From Methylobacterium sp. AMS5 (GTDB lineage Bacteria; Pseudomonadota; Alphaproteobacteria; Rhizobiales; Beijerinckiaceae): 64,000 nt of DNA. The notes beneath the pieces were generated by a model, which was not told where the DNA came from, made no database searches, and worked only from the letters and a program-made list of their open reading frames with translations. Each line of letters begins with the position of its first letter. The first letter of the stretch is position 1. The stretch is taken from contig NZ_CP006992.1 in NCBI RefSeq assembly GCF_001542815.1, positions 2,981,501 through 3,045,500 on the forward strand. Reading direction: 5' to 3'. This document shows, piece by piece, positions 8,432 to 17,738 of this stretch. The position numbers and the translations under genes are program-made.

Positions 8432-9076
8432 TTACTCTTTCGCCTTGTCGAACTGGAAGGCCGGCGCGTCGTTGAGCTGTGCCTTGGTCAAGCGCACCTC
8501 GGCATGGATCAGATCGTGGCCCACGAGCACCGTCGCGGGCGTGGAACTTGGCCGCTGAGGCTCGACCGGACCGGTCGCTTCTGTGACGCGGCCGCTCTGC
8601 TGGTTCTGCACCGCGCCCAGAACCTCGGGGGAAACCTTCGAACCCGGCATCGTCTCCGCACTGGCCTTGTCGGCGGCCTTCTCGCTCGGTGCGTTGTCCG
8701 GCGTCACCACCGAAGACGTGCCGCCGGTGAGGGACACATCCTCGAAATTCCAGGCGAGCTGGTCGAAGGGCACCGCGACGTATTTTTCGCCGACGCCGAG
8801 GAAGCCGCCGACGCCGATCACCACCGCCTGGATGCGGCCGGTGCCGTCCACGAGCACGTCCTCGATCTTGCCGACCCGGACATGGTCCGCCCCGACCACG
8901 CCGACGCCGATCACCTTGGAGCCGCGCATCGTGCCCACCTCGGGCCGCTCGATAAAGCGGGTGGCCGCAGGCCCGGCGGGCGCCGCCTCGGCGAGGGCGG
9001 GAAGCGGGGCAACCGCGAGTGAGAGGGCGAGGGCGGCGAGCGCGGATCGCGGGACGCTGGACAAGTTGGGACGCAT
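8432..9076 (-). CDS. PRC-barrel domain secreted protein
   Basis: 214 residues from ATG 9076. A signal peptide (SALAALALSLAVAPLPALA) precedes a PRC-barrel around 45-105: TMRGSKVIGVGVVGADHVRV, GKIEDVLVDGTGRIQAVVIG, GVGEKYVAVPFDQLAW. The C-terminal part is low-complexity and then conserved (ILVGHDLIHAEVRL-like, LNDAPAFQFDKAKE). Several Methylobacterium paralogues of this kind exist and are probably envelope or stress proteins, but no function is established. Confidence 0.8.
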   Translation of the reverse strand: MRPNLSSVPRSALAALALSLAVAPLPALAEAAPAGPAATRFIERPEVGTMRGSKVIGVGVVGADHVRVGKIEDVLVDGTGRIQAVVIGVGGFLGVGEKYVAVPFDQLAWNFEDVSLTGGTSSVVTPDNAPSEKAADKASAETMPGSKVSPEVLGAVQNQQSGRVTEATGPVEPQRPSSTPATVLVGHDLIHAEVRLTKAQLNDAPAFQFDKAKE

Positions 9077-9143
9077 CCCTGACTCCGGGTTCGGACGTGC
9101 TGGTGCCCCGTTAACGGCCGGCGACCCTGCCAGTTCATCCGCG

Positions 9144-10820
9144 TCAGGCGACGCCGTCCCACGTCTCGGTGATAACGCGTCCCGCATGCGAGAGGCGGGC
9201 GCGCAGTACCACGTCCCCCGCAGGCCGCGGATCGGGCGGCCGGAACTCGGCGTAGAGGCGCCAGCCGCCGGTCTGCGGCACCCGCTCGGCATAGGGCTCG
9301 ACCAGCGCGCCCGCGCTCGCCGAGAGCGCCACGTCGATGGATGCCTTCGGATCGTCGGGCAGGCCCGGCCCCTCGAAGTCGATGGCGTAGAGGCGCCGCT
9401 GCGGCGAGGGCGGATCGGTCGGCCGCAGACGCTCAGCCGAACCGACGCGGGTCGAAACCACACGGGCGAGCGGCGGCGCGAGGGCCGGCGCCGGCTCGGC
9501 GCCGACCGTGACGAGGGAATAGGCGAGCCGCAATGGCTTGCCTGCTTCAACGGGCGCCTCCGGCACGAAGGCGGCGACGATGTTGTCGGTCGCCTCCGTG
9601 CGTGAGGGGATCTCGAACAGCCGGACCGCACCCGCGCCGAATCCGCCCTGCGGCGTCATCCACAGGCCCGGCCGGTCCTCGTGCTGCGCCTGCACGTCGA
9701 GATAGGCGGCAAAGTGCCGTTCCCGTTGCAGCAGCCCGAAGCCTTCGAGCGGGGCGGCGCGGAACGACGAGATCTGCGGCGCGGGCCGGCCGTTGACGAG
9801 GGGCCGCCACAACCGGTCGCCGGTGGTCTGCACCACCAGCCCGTCCGAATCGTGCACCTGTGGTCGGAAATCGTCGAACGGCTCGGCGCCGGGCACGCCC
9901 GGCCCGTTCTCGCCGAACAGGAACATACTGGTGTGCGGCGCGAGGCCGAGCGCTGCGATCGGACGGCGCGGAAACAAGGCGGCTTCGACCGCGACATGGG
10001 ACGGATCGCCCGGCGTGACGGCGAAGCGATAGGCGCCCGTCAGGCTCGGACCGTCGAGCAGCGCGAGAATCGTGATCGTCGCCGCGCCGCCGTGCGGCTC
10101 CTCGATCCAGAAACTGGTGAAGTCGGGAAACTCCTCGCCCTGCGGCAATCCCGTATTCACGGCGATGCCGCGGGCCGAGAGGCCATAGATCTGCCCCCGG
10201 CCGCGGATGCGGAAGTAGGAGGCACCGAGGAAGACCAGGAATTCCTCGTGGGCCTGCGGCCGGCTCGCATCGAACCCGTGGGCGATGCGAAAGCCCGCAT
10301 AGCCGAGCGAGGTGGGATAGCGGCGCCCCTGCAAGGCCGGCCCGAGATCGAACAGGTCGGGATCGTAGCCGAAGGGGCGCACGCCGTCGGGCGATTGCAG
10401 GAAAATTTCCACCCGCTTGGCGTGCAGGTTGCCGCGGTGGAACGGCTGCATCGAGAACCGGGGTCCGAGCGGGACCGTCGCCTCGGGTCGGAAGCGGATC
10501 GCCTGGAAGGCGTCGTAGTCGAGCGCGGCCAGCTCCGGCGGCAGGGAGCTGCTCGGCGCCGCGTAAACCTGCGCCGCCAGCCGCTCGGCCCGTTCCGCCA
10601 CGGCCTCGAAGGTGACCGGACGGGCCTCGATCGGCGATTGGGATGAGGCGTTTGGCAACGTTTGAGCCATCGTTCTGGCGGCATTCAGGTCGAAGAGGCC
10701 AGGAATGCCCAGGCCGGCCGTACCGGCAAGAGCACCTCGAAAAGCGCCACGGACGATGGCGCGCCGCGAAACGTCGATTGCTTCGGGCGCCTCGTTGTCC
10801 GCGTCCGACGATCCTGCCAT
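9144..10820 (-). CDS. opgD: periplasmic glucan biosynthesis protein OpgD/MdoD
   Basis: 558 residues from ATG 10820, which has GGGAGGG about 8 bases upstream; an alternative ATG 10856 would overlap the opgH start head-on. A twin-arginine signal (SRRAIVRGAFRGALAGTAG, about 18-36) directs it to the periplasm. The body matches the OpgG/OpgD beta-sandwich (RFSMQPFHRGNL; SYFRIRGRGQIYGLSARG; FPDFTSFWIEEP; DFRPQVHDSDGL). OpgD modifies or shapes the glucan backbone made by OpgH, which is encoded divergently 34 bp away. Confidence 0.93.
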   Translation of the reverse strand: MAGSSDADNEAPEAIDVSRRAIVRGAFRGALAGTAGLGIPGLFDLNAARTMAQTLPNASSQSPIEARPVTFEAVAERAERLAAQVYAAPSSSLPPELAALDYDAFQAIRFRPEATVPLGPRFSMQPFHRGNLHAKRVEIFLQSPDGVRPFGYDPDLFDLGPALQGRRYPTSLGYAGFRIAHGFDASRPQAHEEFLVFLGASYFRIRGRGQIYGLSARGIAVNTGLPQGEEFPDFTSFWIEEPHGGAATITILALLDGPSLTGAYRFAVTPGDPSHVAVEAALFPRRPIAALGLAPHTSMFLFGENGPGVPGAEPFDDFRPQVHDSDGLVVQTTGDRLWRPLVNGRPAPQISSFRAAPLEGFGLLQRERHFAAYLDVQAQHEDRPGLWMTPQGGFGAGAVRLFEIPSRTEATDNIVAAFVPEAPVEAGKPLRLAYSLVTVGAEPAPALAPPLARVVSTRVGSAERLRPTDPPSPQRRLYAIDFEGPGLPDDPKASIDVALSASAGALVEPYAERVPQTGGWRLYAEFRPPDPRPAGDVVLRARLSHAGRVITETWDGVA

Positions 10821-10854
10821 CCGTTCATCCCTCCCGCGAGTGTCGACGCCGATC

Positions 10855-12786
10855 ATGTCCAGCCCAGACTTGCCGCAGGCGGACCGCTCCGTCGAGACGG
10901 GGGCCGGGGGTGAAACCCGCCCGAGGGGCGCGGGCCCCGCGCCGCGGCCGGCCTCGTTCCGCCTGCGCCGCCTCGCGCTGGCGGCGCCGACGCTGGCCAT
11001 CGCCGCCGCCATCGCCGCCCTGGCGCTCGCGGCCTACGGCGTGCCGGAGACGTGGCTCGGGTGCGCCGTGCTCGGGCTCTTCGTCGTGCTGATGGCGTGG
11101 CAGAGCTTCACCGCGTGGCAGTATCTCTACGGGCTCATCGCCGCGCTGATGGGCGACCGTACCCTGTCCGCGCTGGAGCGCCGCGCCGCGACGATCTCGA
11201 CCCGTCCCACCGGCCTCAGCCGCACGGCGGCGGTGGTGGCGATCCATGCCGAGGACCCGCTCGCGGTGTTCTCGGCGATCCGGGTCATGGCCCGCTCGCT
11301 CCAGCGCGAGGGCGGCGACGGTTCGGATGTCGACATCTTCGTCCTGTCCGATACCCGCGAGGGCGCGATCAGCGCGGTCGAGGAGCACGAATTCGCCCGC
11401 ATCCAGGCCTGGAGCCGGCGCGAGGGCCGCGGCATGCCGCGCATCCGCTACCGCCGCCGCGCCGACAATTCCGGCCGCAAGGCGGGCAACATCGCCGAGT
11501 TCTGCGCCACTTATGGGCACGAATACGACTTCATGATCGTGCTCGACGCCGACAGCCTGATGACCGGCGCCGCCATGCGCCGGCTCGCCCGGCTGATGGA
11601 GGAGAACCCGCGCACCGGCCTGATCCAGACCGTTTCCTACGCGGCCGGCCGCGACACGCTGTTCGCGCGCATCCAGCAATTCGCCGTGCGCCTCTATGCG
11701 CCGCTCTCCCTGCGCTGCCTCGAGACGTGGCAGGGGCCGGACGGCTCCTACTGGGGTCACAACGCGATCCTGCGCATCGAGGCGTTTGCGAACAACGCCG
11801 AACTCCCGGTCCTCTCCGGCAAGCCGCCTTTGGGCGGCGAGATCCTCTGCCACGACATCGTCGAGGGGGCGCTGCTGCGCCGCGCCGGCTGGGAAGTGCG
11901 CCTGCTGCCGGAGATGGGCGGCACCTGGGAGGAAATGCCGACCAACCTCATCGACCTGCTCGGGCGCGAGCGGCGCTGGTGCCAGGGCAACCTGCAGCAT
12001 ATCCGCGTGCTGCCGATGAAGGGGTTGCTCGGCGCGAGCCGCTGGCATCTCGGCGTGGGTATCCTCGGCTACTGCGTGTATCCGCTCTGGATCGCCTTCC
12101 TCGCGCTCGGCACGTGGCAGGCGGTGCGCTCGGGCGAACTCGGACTGATCGGCTACGGTCTCGACGGCGGCAACGCGGCGGCCTGGGCGCTCGCGGCCCT
12201 CGTCGTCGCGGTGATGGCGCTGCCGAAGCTGCTGAGCCTCGGCTACGTCCTCGCCTCGGCCCGGCGCCGGGCGGATTTCGGCGGCACCCGCTCGCTGCTC
12301 GTGAGCGCGGCGCTCGAACAGGCGATCTGGATCTTGCTCTGGCCGGTGATGGCGCTGTTCGCGGCGGGCGCCGTCGTGACGACCCTGTTCGGGCGGGTGG
12401 TTCGCTGGGACACGCAATCCCGCAACGATCGCAGCGTGCCGTGGCGGGAGGCGCTCCGCCTCCAGAGCGACGCGGTTGCGGCGGGCGGGGCGCTCGCTGT
12501 GCTGCTCGCCTTCGGCAGTTCCTGGCTCGCCCTGTGGATGGCGCCGGTCGCCCTCGCTCTGCTGACGAGCCCGTTCCAGAGTGTTCTCACCAGCAGCACC
12601 CGCCTCGGGCTCGGCTCGAAGGCGCGCGGCCTCTTCCTCACCGAGGACGACACGCGCCCGGCTCCGGAACTGCTCGAATTGCACCAGAGCCGCACCGCCG
12701 GCGCCGAGCCGGCGGCGATCACCGCCGCGCCGTCCGCGTGGCTCCCTGCCACCATCGAAGAGGCGCACGCGCCGAACCTGCGCTGA
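10855..12786 (+). CDS. opgH: glucans biosynthesis glucosyltransferase OpgH/MdoH
   Basis: 643 residues from ATG 10855. Two membrane helices near 45-95 are followed by a GT2 glycosyltransferase domain: FVLSDTRE near 163, FMIVLDADSLMTG near 226-238, CHDIVEGALLRRAGW near 343, and RERRWCQGNLQH near 374-385 as the acceptor motif. At least five further helices fill the C-terminal half. It polymerises glucose from UDP-glucose across the inner membrane to make osmoregulated periplasmic glucans. It is divergent from opgD; in enterobacteria opgG and opgH are instead co-directional. Confidence 0.93.
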   Translation: MSSPDLPQADRSVETGAGGETRPRGAGPAPRPASFRLRRLALAAPTLAIAAAIAALALAAYGVPETWLGCAVLGLFVVLMAWQSFTAWQYLYGLIAALMGDRTLSALERRAATISTRPTGLSRTAAVVAIHAEDPLAVFSAIRVMARSLQREGGDGSDVDIFVLSDTREGAISAVEEHEFARIQAWSRREGRGMPRIRYRRRADNSGRKAGNIAEFCATYGHEYDFMIVLDADSLMTGAAMRRLARLMEENPRTGLIQTVSYAAGRDTLFARIQQFAVRLYAPLSLRCLETWQGPDGSYWGHNAILRIEAFANNAELPVLSGKPPLGGEILCHDIVEGALLRRAGWEVRLLPEMGGTWEEMPTNLIDLLGRERRWCQGNLQHIRVLPMKGLLGASRWHLGVGILGYCVYPLWIAFLALGTWQAVRSGELGLIGYGLDGGNAAAWALAALVVAVMALPKLLSLGYVLASARRRADFGGTRSLLVSAALEQAIWILLWPVMALFAAGAVVTTLFGRVVRWDTQSRNDRSVPWREALRLQSDAVAAGGALAVLLAFGSSWLALWMAPVALALLTSPFQSVLTSSTRLGLGSKARGLFLTEDDTRPAPELLELHQSRTAGAEPAAITAAPSAWLPATIEEAHAPNLR

Positions 12787-12879
12787 GCGCTCTGCGCCGA
12801 AGCGGATTTCCGGCTCGGCGCGAGGGCGCAGCCCTCGGCGCTCATGGGCCGACAGGATCGGCGCGGATGAGCCGCCGGG

Positions 12880-13347
12880 CTACTTGCCCTCGAGCACCTC
12901 GATCGGATTGGTGCGCTGGGTGGGCGCGGGGTCGCGGGTGAGGGTGCTCCCACCCTTCCTTTCGCCGCGGCTGGCCGCACCACCGACATCGGACTTGCCC
13001 GAGGAGTCGAGGGCGGGCTGTGTCGGGACCGTACCGCTCGCCAGTTCGAGGCAGGTCAGCAGCTCGACATAGGACGGGAAGCCACCGGCCTCGAATTGCT
13101 GCGTGCATTGCGTCTTGGCCGCGGCCGGAAATTCGCTCCAGCGCTTCTTCAGATCCCGTTCGGCGCCGCGCTCGGAATTGAGGCAGGAATCGGCGCTGAC
13201 ATTGTCGCTGAGCGTCTTCTGAACCCGCTTTGCCGATTGGCAGGTCGCCTCGACATCGAGCTTCGGCGGCCCGTCCTCGGCCTTGGCTGCGCCGCAGACA
13301 AGGCCGAAGGAGAGTGTGGCGAGGAGGAGGGGCTTGCGGTTCATCAT
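12880..13347 (-). CDS. secreted cysteine-containing hypothetical protein
   Basis: 155 residues; ATG 13347 (or the adjacent ATG 13344). The signal peptide KPLLLATLSFGLVCGAAKAE is followed by a region with cysteines in CQSAKRVQKTLSDN, ADSCLNSERGAERDLKKRW, TQCTQQFEAGG and LLTCLELASG, which likely pair. The C-terminus is low-complexity. The pattern resembles small periplasmic proteins of Methylobacteriaceae; no named family was recognised. Confidence 0.7.
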   Translation of the reverse strand: MMNRKPLLLATLSFGLVCGAAKAEDGPPKLDVEATCQSAKRVQKTLSDNVSADSCLNSERGAERDLKKRWSEFPAAAKTQCTQQFEAGGFPSYVELLTCLELASGTVPTQPALDSSGKSDVGGAASRGERKGGSTLTRDPAPTQRTNPIEVLEGK

Positions 13348-13439
13348 GGCGGCTCGCGTCCCGGTTGGGGCTCGTCGCCCCGACAACGCACGGAGCACCG
13401 CAACGGCCACGCGCCCTCCACAAAATTCCGAAAAAAGCG

Positions 13440-14657
13440 TCAGCCGGTCGGCCTGTGCGCAGCCGTCAGAGCCGCGTCGAGATCGCGAAGCAGGTCCTCC
13501 GGATCTTCGATGCCGGTGGAGAGGCGCAACAGGTCGGGCGGGCAGGGGGTACCCGGCCCCTCGACGGAGGCGCGGTGTTCGATGAGGCTCTCCACGCCGC
13601 CGAGCGAGGTGGCCCGCTTCCACAGAGCCACCCGCGCGGCGGTCTCGATCGCCGCCGCCTCGCCGCCGGCCACGCGGATCGAGAGCATGTAGCCGAACCC
13701 GCCCGTCATCTGCCGCGCGGCAACCGCGTGGCCGGGATGGTCGGGCAGCCCCGGATAGAGCACCGCGCTCACGAGCGGATGCGCGGAGAGCCGCTGCGCG
13801 AGGTGGAGCGCCCCGGCGCTCTGTGCGGCGGCGCGCAAGGGCAGCGTGCGCAGTCCCCGCATCAGAAGGTACGCCTCGAACGGGCCGAGGATCGCGCCCC
13901 AGCCGCCGCGGATCGCCACGAGCCGATCCCAGAACGCATCCGTCCGCGCCCCGGCCAGAACGCCGGCCACCACGTCGGAATGGCCGTTCAGGATCTTGGT
14001 GGCCGAATGCATCACGATGTCGGCCCCGAGCGTCAGCGGCCGGGTCAGAATCGGGCTCGCAGCGGTCGAGTCCACGGCGACCCGCGCCCCGGCGGCATGG
14101 GCGATCTCGGCAATGCGGGCGATGTCGGTGACCGTGCAGAGCGGGTTGCCCGGCGTCTCGACCCAGACGAGACGGGTCTTGCCGGGCCGGATCGCGGCAC
14201 GCACGGCCTCGGTGTCGTCCATCGGCACGAAGTCGACCGCAAGGTCGAGGCGCGGCGCCTCCTGCCTCAGCCAGCGACGCAGTCCCCAGTACATGACGTC
14301 GGGCGCGATCACGTGGTCGCCGCGCTCCAACGCGCAGAACACCGCCGACGCTGCCGCCATGCCGGAGCCGAACAGCAGGGCGCCCGCTTCCGCCCGTTCG
14401 AGCGCGGCGATCACGTCCTCCGCCTCGCGCGTCGTGGCGTTGTCGGGACGGGCGTAGACGAAACCGGAGCGGTAGGCGTTGTCGGGGTCGCGCAGATAGG
14501 TGGTCGAGAGATGAAGCGGCGGCACCACCGCCCGCGTCACCGGATCGACCCGGCCGAGCGCCTGCGCGGCCAGCGTCGCCGGGCGCCATTCCTCGGACGA
14601 AAGCGCCTCGGAAGACGCTGCATCGGAATCGCCGTGAGGCGCGTTGGACCGGCTCAT
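13440..14657 (-). CDS. cystathionine gamma-synthase/beta-lyase family PLP enzyme
   Basis: 405 residues from ATG 14657. PLP-fold type I Cys/Met metabolism enzyme: YARPDNATTREAEDVIAALE near 69, FGSGMAAASAVFCAL near 94, VWVETPGNPL near 164, and the PLP lysine in HSATKILNGHSDVVAG near 213-228. LGGVESLIEHRAS near 356 is the C-terminal signature. Members cleave or form cystathionine in methionine/cysteine metabolism; lyase versus synthase cannot be decided from the motifs. It stands alone, divergent from tspO. Confidence 0.88.
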   Translation of the reverse strand: MSRSNAPHGDSDAASSEALSSEEWRPATLAAQALGRVDPVTRAVVPPLHLSTTYLRDPDNAYRSGFVYARPDNATTREAEDVIAALERAEAGALLFGSGMAAASAVFCALERGDHVIAPDVMYWGLRRWLRQEAPRLDLAVDFVPMDDTEAVRAAIRPGKTRLVWVETPGNPLCTVTDIARIAEIAHAAGARVAVDSTAASPILTRPLTLGADIVMHSATKILNGHSDVVAGVLAGARTDAFWDRLVAIRGGWGAILGPFEAYLLMRGLRTLPLRAAAQSAGALHLAQRLSAHPLVSAVLYPGLPDHPGHAVAARQMTGGFGYMLSIRVAGGEAAAIETAARVALWKRATSLGGVESLIEHRASVEGPGTPCPPDLLRLSTGIEDPEDLLRDLDAALTAAHRPTG

Positions 14658-14754
14658 GGGTTTCCTCGCTCGGTGTCGGGTCGCGATGCCGGCTTGAGCG
14701 AATCCGCCGGACCGGGCAAGGCGGAGAAATGAGCGACGGAGCATTGCAGGGCGC

Positions 14755-15270
14755 ATGAGCGCATTGGACATCCCCGAGCGGCCGGCGCTGCCGCCGATCC
14801 CACGGCTCGCCGCCGCGATCCTCCCCGTCATCCTGGTGACGGCGGTGGGGTCGCTCTCGACCGGCACCAATATCGAGGAGTGGTATACGACGATCCGCAA
14901 GCCGGCCTTCAACCCGCCGAACTGGGTGTTTCCAGTGGCTTGGACCATCCTCTATGCCCTGATCGCGGTCTCTCTCTGGCGGCTGCTCGGCGCGCGCCCG
15001 GTGCCGGGGCCGGCCCGGAAGGCGTGGTGGCTGGCACTGGCCGCCTTCGGCGCGCAGCTCGCCCTCAATGCCGCCTGGACACCGGTCTTCTTCGCCGCCC
15101 ACCAGCTCGGCCTCGCGCTGATCGTCGCGCTCGCCATGCTGACCATGATCCTGTGGACGATCCGCCTCTCCTGGCGCTTCGATCGGGCCGCGGCGTGGCT
15201 GCTCGTGCCCTACGCCGCCTGGGTGTCGTTTGCCTGCCTGCTCAACGGAACGATCTGGCAGATGAACTGA
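14755..15270 (+). CDS. tspO: TspO/MBR family tryptophan-rich sensory protein
   Basis: 171 residues from ATG 14755. Five membrane helices and the conserved aromatic residues of TspO are present: WYTTIRKPAFNPPNWVFPVA, AWTILYALIAVSLW, LALNAAWTPVFFA and WLLVPYAAWVSFACLLN. TspO proteins bind porphyrins and act in stress or photosynthesis-related regulation; pigmented Methylobacterium make bacteriochlorophyll, which would fit. It diverges from the PLP enzyme across 97 bp. Confidence 0.92.
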   Translation: MSALDIPERPALPPIPRLAAAILPVILVTAVGSLSTGTNIEEWYTTIRKPAFNPPNWVFPVAWTILYALIAVSLWRLLGARPVPGPARKAWWLALAAFGAQLALNAAWTPVFFAAHQLGLALIVALAMLTMILWTIRLSWRFDRAAAWLLVPYAAWVSFACLLNGTIWQMN

Positions 15271-15280
15271 GTCCCGAGAG

Positions 15281-15425
15281 CGCATCCCGACGAAGGGGTT
15301 ACCGGTTCGTCGGGATACGCCTCGAACCCATGATCGAGAAGCGCCGGCCCGATGCAATCAGGTCGGATACGGATCAACGGCACCTTGCCGAAAGGTGGGC
15401 GCCGCTTTCGGCAAAAGGACGATGC
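15281..15425. repeat. composite intergenic hairpin repeat
   Basis: Two inverted repeats are visible: an 11-bp perfect arm pair (15284-15294 with 15306-15316, ATCCCGACGAA/TTCGTCGGGAT) and a 10-bp pair (15385-15394 with 15405-15414, TTGCCGAAAG/CTTTCGGCAA). The first block and the linking block GATGCAATCAGGTCGGATAC recur, reverse-complemented and slightly diverged, at 38.05-38.15 kb; the second recurs at 16718-16763. It lies between convergent tspO and the CpdR-like gene. Confidence 0.75.
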
Positions 15426-15426
15426 C

Positions 15427-15792
15427 TTAGGCCGCCAGCGCCCGCGTCACCGTGGAGCGCAGGTCGGCCAGGGAGAAGGGCTTGGTCAGCACGTCGGTGA
15501 CGATGGCATCGAGGCCGCGGGCGCGCTCGCGCTGGTCGGCAAAGCCCGTCATCAGCAGGATCGTGAGATCGGGATAGTCGCGCTTGGCCGCGAGCGACAG
15601 CGCGATGCCGTCCATCAGCGGCATGCGGATATCGGTCAACATCAGGTCGAAGCCGCCGCCGGCCTCGGACAGGCGATCGAGGCCGTCGCTGCCGTCGATG
15701 GCCGTGACGACGGTGTGACCGTCCAATTCCAGCCCGCGCTTGAGGAAGCCGCGAACCGTATCCTCGTCATCCACGAGCAGGATGCGCGCCAT
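15427..15792 (-). CDS. cpdR: CpdR-like single-domain response regulator
   Basis: 121 residues from ATG 15792, consisting only of a receiver domain. Acidic pocket VDDED at 7-11, phospho-acceptor Asp54 in LTDIRMP, conserved Lys in TKPFSL near 104-109, and the CpdR-typical stretch ILLMTGFADQRERARGLDA near 74-92. In Caulobacter and Rhizobiales unphosphorylated CpdR recruits substrates to ClpXP for cell-cycle proteolysis. The closeness of the match in that stretch supports the same role here. Confidence 0.88.
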   Translation of the reverse strand: MARILLVDDEDTVRGFLKRGLELDGHTVVTAIDGSDGLDRLSEAGGGFDLMLTDIRMPLMDGIALSLAAKRDYPDLTILLMTGFADQRERARGLDAIVTDVLTKPFSLADLRSTVTRALAA

Positions 15793-15954
15793 GGTCGGGC
15801 GTCCTCTACCGTTCCTTCGATGTGGATCGTCGCGCCCGAGTGACCGCAGGGAAGCGCGGCCTGTCAAGCCTCATAAGCTGACAGAGTTCCATCGGTGGCA
15901 AATTTCGAGCAAGTATCACGTTCTTATCAGGAATTTGCCGGACCGGGATTACGG

Positions 15955-16524
15955 TCAGGCGCCCCCGAACAGATCCGCGTCGCTGCTGTCGTAGTCGACC
16001 AATCCGACGAAGGGGAGCTGGCGGAAGGCGTGGGCGGCGTCCATGCCGTAGCCGACCACGAACACGTCCGGGCAGGTGAAGCCGACGAAATCCGCGTCGA
16101 TCGTCACGGCACGCTTGCCCGGCTTCTCCAGGAGCACCGCGGTCAGCACGCGCTTGGCGCCGCGGGCCATCAACAGGTCCTTGGCGAAGACGACCGTGCG
16201 GCCGGATTCGAGGATGTCGTCGACCAGCAGCACGTCACGCCCGCGCACTTCGCTCTGCACGTCGCGCAGGATCTCGACTTGGCCCGAGGAGACGGTCGAG
16301 TTGCGGTAGCTGGAGAGATGCACGAACTCGACCTGCGGCGAGAGCCCGGCCCGGTGGAGCGACCGCAGCAGGTCGGCGGCGAACATGAAGCTGCCCTTGA
16401 GCACCGCGACGACGAGCAGGTTCTCGGGCTTGGCCGCGACGATCTCGTCAGCCAACTCGTCGTTGCGCTTGGCGATCGCCGCCTCGTCGAACAGGACACG
16501 GACGCGTTTCGATGCGGTGCTCAT
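15955..16524 (-). CDS. hpt: hypoxanthine phosphoribosyltransferase
   Basis: 189 residues from ATG 16524. The PRPP-binding motif VLLVDDILESGRTV near 98-111 and the N-terminal VAVLKGSFMFAADLLRSL near 39-56 define the family. It salvages hypoxanthine (and guanine) to IMP/GMP in the cytoplasm. An intergenic gap with a hairpin repeat separates it from the upstream zinc-ribbon gene. Confidence 0.92.
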   Translation of the reverse strand: MSTASKRVRVLFDEAAIAKRNDELADEIVAAKPENLLVVAVLKGSFMFAADLLRSLHRAGLSPQVEFVHLSSYRNSTVSSGQVEILRDVQSEVRGRDVLLVDDILESGRTVVFAKDLLMARGAKRVLTAVLLEKPGKRAVTIDADFVGFTCPDVFVVGYGMDAAHAFRQLPFVGLVDYDSSDADLFGGA

Positions 16525-16717
16525 GCGGCTCGTGATGGTTTCGCGGAATGTTCCAACGGCACGAACCACCGTCGGCCGTGCCATACTTCACCATACCATG
16601 CGCAGCGGGCTCCGCCAGCGTTGCAGACCCGCGCAAGCGACGCGCCCGCTGCCGGATCGACGCAATCCACAGCTGTAAGCCGGAACGCCACGATGGCTTT
16701 CCCGAGATTTCTCCAGA

Positions 16718-16763
16718 GCATCATCCCGAAAGGTGGTTGCCGGCTTTCGGAAATGGATGATGC
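16718..16763. repeat. intergenic hairpin repeat (second copy)
   Basis: Nested inverted repeat: outer arms GCATCAT/ATGATGC and inner arms CCGAAAG/CTTTCGG around GTGGTTGCCGG. The CCGAAAGGTGG...CTTTCGG core is shared with the block at 15385-15425, which also ends in a GATGC-type border. Confidence 0.7.
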
Positions 16764-16776
16764 AAAATCAGGAGGA

Positions 16777-16817
16777 TAGAGCACCGTCCCGGATCCTATA
16801 TCCAGGGCGGTGCTCTA
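16777..16817 (-). terminator. inverted repeat overlapping the zinc-ribbon gene stop; possible terminator
   Basis: Perfect 10-bp arms TAGAGCACCG (16777-16786) and CGGTGCTCTA (16808-16817); the second arm contains the stop codon of the gene on the minus strand. There is no T-run after it, so a terminator role is uncertain and it may be another repeat element. Confidence 0.45.
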
Positions 16818-17570
16818 AGGGGACGGAACGGCGCCCGCGCCGACGGCGGCATCGTCCGAGAAGCGCACCTCGACCTGCCGGCCCTTTTCCGGGGGGGCCG
16901 AGAGGCTCGCCTTGAACCGCGCCCGCTCGCCGGGCTCCAGGGCCGCGCGCGGTCCCGGGACGGTCCAACGGTAGAGCGACTGTCCCCCGGCGTCGCGGAC
17001 CTCGAGCTCGATCGCCGGCACGGCGACCCGGTCCCGGGCAACCGCCACGAGATCCCCCTCCACGACGAGCCGGGCTGGGTTGCTGCCGTCGGCGGCCACC
17101 TGAAACGCGGCGATGTCGGTCAGATCGATGCCGCGCAAATTCACCGGCAGGCCCACGCGGGCAAAGAGCCCCGCCGTCTGCGGCATCGCCCGCACGACGC
17201 TGGCGCGCCCGAGGAGCACGAGCGGCAAGGCGGCGGCAAGGACGAGGCAGGCGGCAAGCGCCGGGGAGAAGCGCCGCGCCGAGCGCTTCGGCTTGCTCCG
17301 CTTGGCGGCCTTCCCTTTGCTCGGCCGCGGACGCGGCACGGGTTCATCGACCGGGGCTTCGGTTGGCGGCGGCTCCGGTGATGGGGGAGCGGCGCTGGTG
17401 TCAGGCTCCTCGGCCGCCGACATCTCGTCGAACATCGCGGCCACGACCTCGTCGGACGAGATGAACCACGTCTCGCGGCAGGCCGCGCAGCGCACCGAGC
17501 GCCCGCTGGTGCCGACGCGGTCGGCATCGATGCGATACTCGCTGGCGCAGGCCGGGCAGACGATCAGCAT
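16815..17570 (-). CDS. MJ0042-type zinc-ribbon membrane protein
   Basis: 251 residues from ATG 17570. The N-terminus is a zinc ribbon with Cys5-x2-Cys8 and Cys28-x2-Cys31. A Pro/Glu-rich linker (55-80) and a basic stretch precede one membrane helix (SPALAACLVLAAALPLVLLG, about 101-120). The rest is a DUF3426-like extracytoplasmic beta domain ending SDDAAVGAGAVPSP. Genes of this type commonly sit beside ftsE in Alphaproteobacteria, as here (divergent, 168 bp). Function is unknown; an envelope role is inference. Confidence 0.85.
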   Translation of the reverse strand: MLIVCPACASEYRIDADRVGTSGRSVRCAACRETWFISSDEVVAAMFDEMSAAEEPDTSAAPPSPEPPPTEAPVDEPVPRPRPSKGKAAKRSKPKRSARRFSPALAACLVLAAALPLVLLGRASVVRAMPQTAGLFARVGLPVNLRGIDLTDIAAFQVAADGSNPARLVVEGDLVAVARDRVAVPAIELEVRDAGGQSLYRWTVPGPRAALEPGERARFKASLSAPPEKGRQVEVRFSDDAAVGAGAVPSP

Positions 17571-17738
17571 GGGATGGGTTAAGCCGCGTCGGTGTCAGGT
17601 CCCGGCAGCGGGTTGCCGCGCTCTCGAAAAGGACACAAACGTTCTCACCGAGTAGGGTTAACCGGCAGTGAAGCCGGGTATGGCACAGGGTGATGTGTCG
17701 CGTGCGAAGCGTGGAGTGAGCGGTCCTTGTCGGCTGGG

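Noticed and set aside
14658..14754. Possible SAM riboswitch upstream of the cystathionine enzyme
   Set aside because: No recognisable SAM-II or SAM-I core was found in the 97-bp gap.
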